This document shows, piece after piece, positions 39,401-51,400 of a DNA stretch of 64,000 bases (position 1 is its first letter; each line of letters opens with the position of its first letter). A program made the position numbers and the translations under genes. Below the pieces are notes generated by a model. The model saw only the letters and a program-made list of their open reading frames with translations. It was not told where the DNA came from and searched no databases. Source of the DNA: Sabellastarte sp. h YS-2021 (taxonomy: Eukaryota; Annelida; Polychaeta; Sabellida; Sabellidae); contig OZ024930.1 of the NCBI GenBank assembly GCA_964017235.1, forward strand, positions 151,032,221 to 151,096,220, given 5' to 3'.

Positions 39401-42400
39401 TCCCCTTGGAACAGATCTTATCAGCCTGTCACTGGAAGTCACATAATACCTTCACACAATTTTATCTGAAGGATGTGGCTTTATCTGTGTTGTGCTTCCT
39501 TCGGGAGGTTTATTCCTACTTCTTATGGGACTGAACTCGCCCCTCTCTTCCCCTACCTCAGAGCAGGTCTGCTAAAAAAGGGGGGGGAGAAATCGGTTGG
39601 ACCGGATGACCGGTTTCTACTAACCGACTTGGGACTTAAGAGTTTCTGACCTCGAGGTCGACCCAGGTCTGGAAGAAATTTGTTAGTTCTGTTATGAGTT
39701 CACCTAAGTCCCTAGTAACTTACCCACCGACCAAGCAGTAGTTATTCAGCATTTGTCCATTGGATAGGATGTATTAACGCAATAAAATTGCAAATTTAAT
39801 AAGTAAATTAAATTTTTATAAGTTAATACCCTATCCAATGGACACACAAGACCCTCCCACCGTCCCTGCTATCAGCTTACAACGAAAAAGATGCTATGAC
39901 GTCACGCTGTCTAGACAGGAAGGAAGTACGACATGCCATCTGGCAAGTGCACTGGTATTAGGGACCGGCCGGCCGGTGGAAACACAGGACGTCTTTTTCT
40001 GATGTTTGGCAGGCCGGTCTGCGCTGACCGGATTAGCAATTGTCCATTGGATAGGGTATTAACTTATAAAAATTTAATTTACTTATTAAATTTGCAAATT
40101 TCTTGCTATAAGCAATTCATGATGTAGTTTTAACTGTATGAAAATTAGTGAAGATATATTTTGATATATCTCACACATTTTTGCATAAATTAGAAAAGAA
40201 ACAGTTTTACTATATAAGCATTCATAATGATACATTTCATACATTTCATACTTCATACTCATTTCATAATGATACATTTCATACTCATTTAACTTGTAAG
40301 AAGGGTACTACATTTAAATCATTTTTATATCCACCGGAGGCATCCGGTGGATAGTTTGGTTTAGTGTTTGCTACGCCGCCCCCGCCACGCGTAGAGAGAT
40401 TTTTAGCGTTAACGCTCTAAGAGGAAAACTACACCAGCTAGGTTCACCAAATTTGCAGGATATCTTCATTGTAAGCTTCTCTGGGACTGAAAATAGCCTC
40501 ATTCTGGAAAACATTTCTTTGAAAATAATCTACATTTTTCTACTGGCTGTTTCTCTTAGGTAGAAGGTTGAACCTCTTCATAGGTGATATGTATAACAGA
40601 TATACATCGTCCTATAACCTACAACCTTGCACACATTTGACCTTGAAGCTCTTAATTCAAGGTCATCCACGGAGTGCCGAAGTAATCCACATAGTGGACT
40701 TTAAAAATGACTATATCTCCCTTATTATTGGTCCTAGAGGTTTGCAATGTGAAACCAACCTATAGGAAATCATGTACTGCGAATCTTCTGATGGTGACAA
40801 ATTTGACCTTGGACCCCTCCTTCAAGGTCAAACGAGGATAGCCAACGTTAAAAGTGCCTATAACTCGCTTATTATCAGTCCTAGAGGTTTGGGATGGTAC
40901 ACCAACGTATAGGAAATCATGGGCTGGGAATCTGGTGTGGCCCTGAGGTATTATCTGGATCGAACCAAAGACCTGAAAGGGTCTCAATCCCTACCATTTA
41001 TTTCCTTCTAAAAAGGACACACCTCAGACATCAGACACGCTACCCTCTCTTTTTGGTTAAAATAACTATCTTACTTTGTTTTCAAACAAGCAGACCATCA
41101 GCCTTCACGGACTCTAAGGCCTTATACGGTGGGGTTTTGGTGGACCAAATCATGCAAGCCTGTCACTGGAAAGCTCACACATATTTACAACTGTTTTCCT
41201 AAAAGACCTTCCTTGGTCAGATAACAACAATATGTATACATTAACAGTGGCTTAAAAAGTCCTAGACCCTTCCCTCCAGTCGAGTCATCCTCGGGAAGAA
41301 AATTTGGGGGGGGGGGAGTCTTCCCAGGAGTCTAAATGCCAGGGTCTAGGTACATGCCTACCTCCTCAGGATGTTAGGTAAGGTCTTTTAGCGTTTTATT
41401 TAGTCAGTACTTAATATATATAATGTATTATGTTCTCCCCAGGTGACCCCATAATCCCCTTTTAGTTTTTCATCTTTTCGTGGGTGGCAAGATGATGAGA
41501 TTTCCAAGCCAGGGCTTGGCATCATTGGTAGTGTAGCCCTCAGGGCTTTTTATGCCTTTTTTAGTGAGCATGGCTTCACTCCTTCCTTCTGATTTTTGGC
41601 TTCTTACAGGCCCAGTTTTCTGAAACTGGGGCACTGTATTCGGAACTCAGACTGGTCATTCTAATTCATCCATTCCAATCTAATTCACTCAAAATCCAAG
41701 AAAAATTGACTAATACTTCCAGTCTCAGCTGTAATCCCTCCACCGAACGGTTGGATTCAGCATTCAGTTCCACATGGTAAGCTATTGTAGCGCAATAAAA
41801 TTGAAAATTTTAATTACTTAAATGTAGCTTTGATAAGCTACAAGCTTACCATGTGGAACTGAAGAGAGTCCCACCCTGCCGCCCCGCTGAAAAAAGCTGA
41901 GGGGGTATCCGCAAATTTCCAACTCAAAAGAGGAAGCGGAAGGCTACATCACTACTGGGGTCACCTTGATTCCAAGGCATCTTGCCATTATTATGCGTCC
42001 ATTTTTCTTGGACGTTGGCCGGATGCCTGCGGCCACCCGAGTAAGCATTCCACATGGTAAGCTTGTAACTTATAAAAGTTACATTTAAGTAATTAAAATT
42101 TTCAAGTTTAGGCATTATGTGTAATACCTAGAGCTCATTTTTAGTCATTACGTGATATGCCTAGGCATTTCGCGAAATGGCTAAACTGTTTAGGCATTTC
42201 GTAAAATGACTGAAATGTTCAGTCATTACGTGTAATGCCTGGTTACACAGATTGCCTGTAACACATATATAATCTTTGTACATCTAGTATCTTTTAAAAA
42301 GTTTTATTTTCTTTTAAAATGGCTGTAATATTGAAGACATAAAATGCTAGAATTTGACCAACTTTTCTTGATATCAGGGTTAAAGTGTTTGTTAACTCAA

Positions 42401-45400
42401 TATTGATTACAGAATGAATTAAAATCTCAATTTTACTGAATTTTCTTTATGGATAAGTTTATGTAGATCACAACATTAATTTGAACCTATCAGTCACAGT
42501 GAAGTTTGATCTAATCTTTTCCAGGTCTCCAGACTAGAGATGGTTCAACACCTGAAGATCAGGTCATCACCTGAACCCATTATAAAGAATGAGAAATGCC
42601 GAATCCTGAACAGGGATTTCTTTGTACACAAGGACAGTGTACATGACTACACTGAAATTGACCAGGAAATTGCCCGATTCTTCTGCCCCAACAACAAACA
42701 GACACTGCGGAATATGAAGTAAGTTGGGAAAGAGTGCCTCATCCAAAGTCTTGTCATGTGTGTAGTGAAAAAAGCATTTTGATCATCTTTAAATAGTGAC
42801 TGAAAATTAATCATTCTGTTAAAATTGTTTTTAAATATTTGATCACCATAGCTTTCCTGAGATATTGCTTCAGTTATTTTCATATTAGATGTTAATGTGA
42901 ACCAGAAATCTTTTTAGGTTATGAAAAAGTAGTGCTGAAATCACATTCCCCCATCCCTAAGATACAACCCTGAATTACTATGGAGTGCTGCATGAGGCAT
43001 TTATATTGGTTAATTAAAACAAGGCAATATATAGGACACAGTTGAAAATATCTAACCTAGACCACAATTGTATTGATACTATATACTCTCAATACAAATA
43101 TTATAGGAATAAAAGACGTATTCGAGTGCTTTATGATGGTTTTAAACTATTGATCGGCTGAATATTAAAGCCACGTAGCCCGAAAGGCTGAGTGCTTTAA
43201 TACAGCAGATCGATAGTTTAAAACCATCATAAAGCACAAGAATTTGTCTTTTATTCCTATTCTAAAATGATTACATTGATATTTTGTTCAAAATAAGGGG
43301 TAAATCTTATGCAAAAATCAAAACAAATCCAACGCCATGTTGGCTGTTCCATCAACGAAACATACATAGCGATATCTAAAAAAAATAAGTATTTTGGTCA
43401 CTCTATTTTCATAGAATTTGTTATGAAATATTAAGAGACTGTCACTATAGATGCTTTCAGTTTGTTGTAAGCTTTAAAACGATCTGCTATTTATTTAAAT
43501 CAAGCAAGAAATGACAATTTTATGAATATTTTAACCGCGAGTCATTTGTTTACATTTGTACGCGAAGGGACGATGCACGCAGAATTCAACAGCGCAGCAT
43601 ACCATTTTAGAATAACCTTTATTAGTGTCCTTTCTTGGGAGAAACTGAGTTTGAATGACTATTAGGCAATCACTAGTACATTGAGAGTTTCACATAAGGA
43701 TTCCTATGTGACTGTTCTTTTGGCAGCTGTTGCATATACGTAAAGTGCTGTTGTTCATTTGGATTAATAAATTGTTCATCGTAGATGTTGCAATATGTGT
43801 GAGGGCTTTATATGCATTTTGAAATAACACTCTGACAATAGGCTGAAAGTAGTGTTAACGTCTGACTTTTCCTCTTGAAAACCACTCTTAAAATCTCCCT
43901 CTTATAATAGGCACTTACTGCGAGAACTCAAAGACTTAGTGGTAAACACAACTGCGGAACTGGATGCCTTTATGAGCCACCAGAACTTGGAACCTCTGCC
44001 AGACGACGAGGAATTGTGGGAAGTGAGGGCACCTACCAACTGGCCCCCGCCACCCCCGACCCATCCCAGTACTGTGGGGTATGGACACCAACAGATGGAC
44101 ATGGGTAGGGATAATTTGCAAAGATGTTTGATCTTAGAATACCAAATAAAGATGTATCAAAACACATATGTAAAGGTAAAAAAAACGCCTGGGTTTAAAT
44201 GATACAACAGCATATGTGTTAGCTTTTTATATAGAATATAGTAACATAGGAAATTAACAGTAGATTGACACATAGGTAAGTGAGATACAATTTTTTTGTG
44301 TGTGACTGATTTATATATTTTCATGTGTTTATAGATGACATCTAAATGTGAAATTAGTCAACTCCCATAATTATGTCCACCCCACTGGGGGGTGGACATA
44401 TTATTTTTGCTTTTTCCATTGTCCGGACGCTTGGTTTCCGCTCATTTAAAGGAAAAGTATTTATCCTATCTTTACCAATTTTGGTATGGGTGTTTATTGG
44501 GTTAATAGCTTGCATGGGATTGCTTTTGATGAAGATAGCTCTATAGCTAACTGAGTAATAGCTACTTCGCTACTTTTGTGTACTTCTTTTGTTTCCGGCA
44601 TTTTAAGGAAAAATATTTGACATATCTTTACCAAATTTGGTATGACCAATAGTTAGGTCAATAGCTTGCTTGGGATTGCTTTTAGTGATAGTAGCTATAT
44701 AACTGACTGAGTAATAGCTACTTAGCTACTTTGCCAAAAATGGAAAAAACACAAATTTGCTTCTATCTCCTAAACCGTGCGAGATTTTGTCGAAATTTTC
44801 AACCCACAGGGTATCAAAGAAATGTACTCGGAGCGATTTCGTCGAAATTTTCGACCCACAGGGTATCTAAGAAATGTACTCTTGGCAATTTTCAAAAAAA
44901 ATTTCCTCTCCCCAAAAATGGTGGCCATTTTTACTTTTCGAATTTTTGCCAAAAATGGCAAAACACAAATTTGCTTCTATCTCCTTAACCGTACGAGATA
45001 GAGCAATTTCGTCAAATTTTCGACCCACAGGGTATCTGGTCAATGTATTCTTGGTAATTTTCAAAAAAATTTCCCCTCCCCAGAAATGGCGGCCATTTTG
45101 AATTTTCGGATTATTGCCAAAAATGGCAAAACACAAATTTGCTTCTATCTCCTTAACCGTGCAAGATAGAGCAATTTCGTCGAAATTTTCGACCCAACCA
45201 ATGCAAAAAGGCATGAAGCTGAAATAATTTACATGTATACTAATAAATATTTAAGCATCATTGATATATTTTACAAATGAAACAGGGTCTTGTAGGACTA
45301 CTGTACATTTTTTGCAAAAGGTTCATGGGGTGGACATTACACATGATAATGTGTGTTCTTCTATGCTATCCTGTTTCTATTCATATGTCGCAGCTACTAT

Positions 45401-48400
45401 CAACAGGGCGTCCTATTTCTAGTTTTTTACCCCACAGCCCTTAAGAGCTGTCAGGGTATTGTTTTCACCCATGGTGTCTGGATGGGCAGGCGGGCGGGCG
45501 GCGGGAAATAGTTTGTCCAGGCTGTATCTCAGAAACCGTAAGGTGTAGGAAGTTCATACTTGGCAGCGACATTGGTTGGGGGGTGTAGGTGTGCAACGTC
45601 ATGGTCTGACCTTGATTTGACCTTTGACCTTGCCGTAGTGACCTTGAGTTTGAAAATCTTGTCCGGGCTATATCTCAGCAACCATAAGGTGTAGGAAGTT
45701 GATACTTGGCAGGGACATTAGTTAGGGGTTGTAGGTGTGCAACGTCATGGTCTGACCTTGATTTGACCTTTGACCTTGCCGTAGTGACCTTGACCTTTAA
45801 AATCTTGTCCGGGATATATCTCGGAAACCGTAAGGTGTAGGAAGTTGATACTTGGTAGGGACATTGGTTAAGGGGTGTAGGTGTGCAACGTCATGGTCTG
45901 ACCTTGATTTGACCTTGCTGTAGTGACCTTGACCTATAAAATCTTGTCCGGGCTATATCTCGGAAACCGTAAGGTGTAGGAAGTTGATACTTGATAGGAA
46001 CATTGGTTAGGAGTTGTAGGTGTGCAACATCATGGTCTGACCTTGATTTGACCTTTGACCTTGCCGTAGTGACCTTGACCTATAAAACCTTGTCAGGGCT
46101 ATATCTCAGCAACTGTAAGGTGTAGGAAGTTGATACTTGGTAGGGACATTGCTTAGGGGGTGTAGGTGTGCAACATCATGGTCTGACCTTGATTTGACCT
46201 TTGACCTTGCTGTAGTGACCTTGACCTATAAAATCTTGTGCGGGCTATATCTCGGAAACCGTAAGGTGTAGGAAGTTGATACTTGGTAGGAACATTGGTT
46301 AGGGGGTGTAGATGTGCAACATCATAGTGTGACCTTGATTTGACCTTTGACCTTGCCGTAGTGACCTTGACCTATAAAACCTTGTCAGGGCTATATCTCA
46401 GCAACTGTAAGGTGTAGGAAGTTGATACTTGGTAGGGACATTGCTTAGGGGGTGTAGGTGTGCAACGTCATGGTCTGACCTTGATTTGACCTTTGACCTT
46501 GCTGTAGTGACCTTGACCTATAAAATCTTGTGCGGGCTATATCTCGGAAACCGTAAGGTGTAGGAAGTTGATACTTGGTAGGAACATTGGTTAGGGGGTG
46601 TAGATGTGCAACATCATAGTGTGACCTTGATTTGACCTTTGACCCTTGCCGTAGTGACCTTGACCTATAAAATCTTGTCTGGGCTATATTTCGGAAACTG
46701 TAAGGTGTAGGAAGCTGATACTTGGTGAGGACATTGGTTGTGGGTAGTAGGTGTGCAATGTCATGGTGTGACCTTGATTTGACCTTTGTACTTGCCGTAG
46801 TGAACTTGACCTATAATACCTGGTCTGGGCTATATCTTGGAAACCGTAAGAGGTGTAGGAAGTTGACACTTGGTAGGGACATTGGTTGAGGGTTTTAGGT
46901 GTGCCACATCATGGTGTAACACTGATTGACCTTTGACCTTGCTGTATTGACCTTTAAAATCTTGTTGCACCTTTGGGTCTGTCTGTTGATGCAGATTAAG
47001 CACTGTTAAAGTCGTATTAGAATTCATTAAGAATTTCCTTTTGCAAGTTCCCATTGTAACAGATGGAATTTCATCAAGTGAACCACAGGCTTTTCTCCAA
47101 CACCACACATAAGCATTCATTGAATGTATTGCCACTTCTGTATGCATGGGTAATATTCAAAACATCCAAACCATAATTCAGCCATTTTTGGTTTACTGAT
47201 AAATGCTGTCATTTTATTATTGAATTGTCTTGTTTTAAAACTTCATCTTTATATACATTTCTTTTCCTTAGATATTATTTTCTCTACTTAAGCATTATTT
47301 GGACCTTAATATAACTTACACTGCTCTGAAAGTATCTTGAACTTTGTACTGTTGCACTACTTCTATATCTCCCAGTGTTGAAAAATATTTCCCCAGGCTG
47401 TGGGGTACGGGCATCTCTGATACTATTTTTTTTCTTATTTGAATTCCATGTATTATAATTTATGGTTTTACTTGTACACGTTTTTATCCACATGACCCTG
47501 CTTGTCACAGATTGGATGGCGGTTACATTTCGCATGATTTAAATCCAAATCTAACATGACGGCGATGTAACAGAGTTTCTGATTGACGTATTGAACAAAA
47601 ATACCATGCTCAATATTATCACTAAGTTGTGGCTGTTACTTCCGGATATCGTTAGCTTCCTAAAACGTAAAATACAACACAAAAAAGTAATAAAAATATT
47701 TTATTATGGACATATCATGTTAGAATAGGGATATACCATAAAAATCCCTGCTCTACGCAAATTTAGAGCACGAATTCTGGGCTACGCCTTCGTGATCTAA
47801 ACCCAGAATTTGTGCTCTAAATTTGCATAGAGCATGGATTTTTATGGTATATTCCTATAGTATCAAGTCAGTGTTGGCTGTACTTCTCATGCATTTCCTG
47901 TTCTGTTTAAGGTATTAATGATACTTTTTATCATTTGTAACCATCCAAAAATCCCTCTTAAACGAGAGTAGTTGCTTTTATCTGGCCTTGTAAGCCAACC
48001 AACAAGACCTTGTGTAAGACACTTTCCAGTCAGTTTAAAATACTGCAGATGTTGTTTTAATATGACTATGTGTCCTTACAAGATGTCGAGCAGACTGAGA
48101 TGGGGGAGCAGGTCAGTGCAGCAGATTCACAGAGTGAAGACACAGGGACCTCCAAACCACTGATGCAGTGGCCTCCTCCAGACCCAACCCGGGGCAGACA
48201 CAGAGGTGTGTATCTGTGTGTGGGTAAATGTGTGTGTATGAGAGGTACAGACGTATACATACCTGCACCGGTGTGTCAGTAAAAACATTACAGAGAACTG
48301 CGATTATCTGACCTGTTATCCAAATATTTGATTTTATAACCTCATTCTCACTCCCAATTTGTATTTATTTATTGTTTTATATTAACTTGCCTTATTTAAG

Positions 48401-51400
48401 TAGTTTCTTATCAAAATTATTTCTATTGTACTGCTTTTAATACAGTTTCTTTGATTGTATATTGTCACTGAATTCTCATTCTAATACTACCTTCATACTA
48501 CTTAATCTCTATCAAAAGAGAGATTCTAGGCACATATATAATGTGAAACAGAAAAGCACAGATCCATATTCATTTAATCAGAGACATAGCAGGGTATAGT
48601 GCCATGGAGAAAGACCAGGAAAAATACCAACCAACTGGGATGGGTTTGCTTTTACAAAGAAAAGGGGTTTCACCGTTTCACCGTTCTGAGTGAAGAGAGA
48701 GAAGTGGCTGAACATACATCATCAGGCAAATCATTCCAAGTCATTGGAGCATCATATGTAAAGCAGAGACCAAAATGCTTTGTAGATTCTGCTGTTGTGG
48801 AAATGTCAACACTATACAACACAGTTGAGAATAAGATGAACAGTATCTGACATTCTCTTCAGGTACAGCTGAACCTCAGTCAGTAGAATGTTTTGTTGGT
48901 GGAAGTATATTGTCCTCATTAAAGATTTTTTTGTTGAATTGAATCCTGTACAATTGAAATCCCAGTTAAGTAGAACTATATCTTTCATTCCTTGGCATTC
49001 TGCTGCCATGATTCAAGTGTATCACAACAAATCACAATGTCAGTGTGTTCAATCTAACCTGTTTACAGTAGACAGATCTGGTGAGCCACCCAACCCAATG
49101 CTGCAGCCACCTGCACCAGCCGACCCCATCAATACAAGCAATCTGCCATCAGACCTGCGGCCCTCCAGATTGGCTCCATATAGAGAATCGCAGCCAGACA
49201 GAGGTAGGCTGGAAATGATTGAGTCGAGACAAGTCTATTTCATAAACAAAAACTGCATAAAACTGTATGAAAGTTAGTTATTTGTGGTAAAGTAAGGTTT
49301 TCGGTGAATAATTTGCAATGTGAAAGTTTCCAGCATGATGACATACTGTGTTGTATTACTTAATGTTCATTTAGAATTGTCCATTCCCCGCTTAAAGTTT
49401 CTGGATATTCCAGGATATACTGGATTCACCCCTATGGTGCTGCTGTATGTTTTGACTTTTGTCCATGATGGCTCAAAAAAGCTTTCATTAATTTAATTCA
49501 AACTGGGCACACAAATGTGTGTTGGCCAGGAGAGGACCCTATATTAAAGTAACTGTAACCTCAAAATGATAAAGAATTTATGGCTGTCTTAAGGTCAGAA
49601 ATTGACCTTTGTCCCCTTGAAGGCCTCTAGATCACAAACTATATGGCTCATACAGTTAGCATTCAGAAATGCCAAAATCAAGGCTTTAGGTTGAGGTTAA
49701 AACTGTGTTTGAACCCTATGAAGACCCCACTTGGGGACTTTTTTCTACATTTTTCACATTTTACCTTCAAGTTGTAACTTGTAAATGGCAAGTCTGACCA
49801 GCCTCAGACTGTAGTAGATATACTCTCTGTATGTGACCATTGTAGAAATTTGAAATTTGTAGCTTCAGTTTTAAGATCACCTTAAGGTCTTTAAAATGTC
49901 CACAGGGACCAATTTGATAAACTTTTTACCACTTAAAACCCTTTCAAGCTATGTGGTTTATCCAGCTTATATCTTATCTGAGAATATATTAATATATTCT
50001 TTTTGCATCCAAAAATCCAGGCTTCAAGTCGACATTTAATCTGTGTATGATCCTCATAAAGACCTCACCATATTACTTTTTTTCTGTATTTTTCCAATAT
50101 TTTGACAACCATTTAAATATTTTAAAGAATTGTCACATTTATCATAGCAGAAAGATTGAAAATAAAATAATGAAAAATGACTCATAAAAGTCAAAAAATG
50201 GGTCCCATAAAAATACCCAGTCAATGCCTGTAGCATGAGTGAAAGCCTGCCTGGCTTTAGGTTGGCGCGATCTAGTTCCATGATTGTACTTATTTCTGCA
50301 GAAGAGTGCCTGTCATCGAACCCACCAGAGACTCAGAGTGAACCGCATAGCCCTCATATTGGACCAAGGTTCACTACACCAAGTGTAGAAAGTGATGCAG
50401 CCAGTGAGAAGCACATGCACAGACAGCACTCATCTACAGTACATCACCACCCAGAAGGTCAAGGTCACGTTCATGAAGCTGAAGGCCAGAGTGGGACCGA
50501 AAAAACCCAGACAGAAGGAGTAGAGAAGGGTGGTCTCTCTCATCAAGTAGATAGTTATAAATCAGGTTCATCAGATAAACAACCAATGGGTGGAGAGGCA
50601 GTGGATTCTGGAGAGGCCAATGGTGTAGATCCAACAGTGCATCCTGGAGTAGCAGTGGATGAACAGCATTCGGTTAAAGCAGTAGAATTTTCCCGCAGCC
50701 AGTCACAGATCGAAATGGAGTACATTGGTAGCCATGGCAACCAAGAAACCATTGCTGTGGATGAGAACTGGATTGGTGAGCCTGCGAACAGAAATCCAAA
50801 CAAGCGACCAAGAACTGAAAGCAATGGTGAAGACAGGCAGAAAAAAGCGCCAGTTGTGTTCTACGGTAAGTTGGGCATGTGGGTTAGCATACATAAATTG
50901 TGTTGGAAAAACGGAAAGCTGTAATTCTTACTGTAAGCTTGTTTTGTAGATAAGAATACTCACTATCTCTCAAATCAGCATAAAGGTATTATGTAAATAA
51001 TATTGGAAGAATATTTAAGAATTTACTCTGTTATATGTTAAGTGTTGTGTTAACCCTGTCTGTGCATCTCTGGTGACTAGGCAACCCAGTATGGACTGAG
51101 ACGGCTAATGAGAATCTGTATAAACATCTGGCTCAGAGCTCTGAGATCAAAGTTCCAGACAACATTGAGCTGGAGAACAATGCAGCCCCACCTGAGATTG
51201 GCAGATGGGGAGAGAGTCTGGTTAACAGCTACCTGAACCAGGTCAAGGTGAGTTTACTTGAACCAGGTCAAGGTTAGGTTATTTGAACCAGGTCAAGGTG
51301 AGGTTATCTGAACCAGGTCAAGGTGGGGTTACTGGAACCAGGTCAAGGTGAGGTTACTGGAACCAGGTCAAGGTGAGGTTATTTGAACCAGGTCAAGGTG

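Larger units (their letters stand above)
34138..40097 (+). mobile_element. DIRS-type retroelement B, nearly full length
   Basis: The order is left inverted repeat (from 34138), gag, then RT, RNase H, methylase-like and tyrosine recombinase, followed by an internal complementary region and the right inverted repeat ending AATTTGCAA at 40097. The complementary region (39745-39845) joins the inverse of the left end (ATGTATTAACGCAATAAAA) directly to the inverse of the right end (TTGCAAATTTAATAAGTAAA). This is the hallmark of DIRS elements, whose circular intermediate integrates by tyrosine recombinase and makes no duplication. The coding parts have only a handful of stops and frameshifts, so the copy died recently. 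Confidence 0.9.

Noticed and set aside
44731..45214. Open frames in the 44-45 kb repeat
   Set aside because: They repeat with the unit and shift frame between copies.
50235..50301. Upstream ATG extension of exon 16 as a gene start
   Set aside because: The extension is intronic repeat sequence and a strong acceptor (TTATTTCTGCAG) in the required phase lies at 50301.
50434..50894. Minus-strand frames over exon 16
   Set aside because: Antisense of a low-complexity coding exon that is fixed by splice sites and phase.
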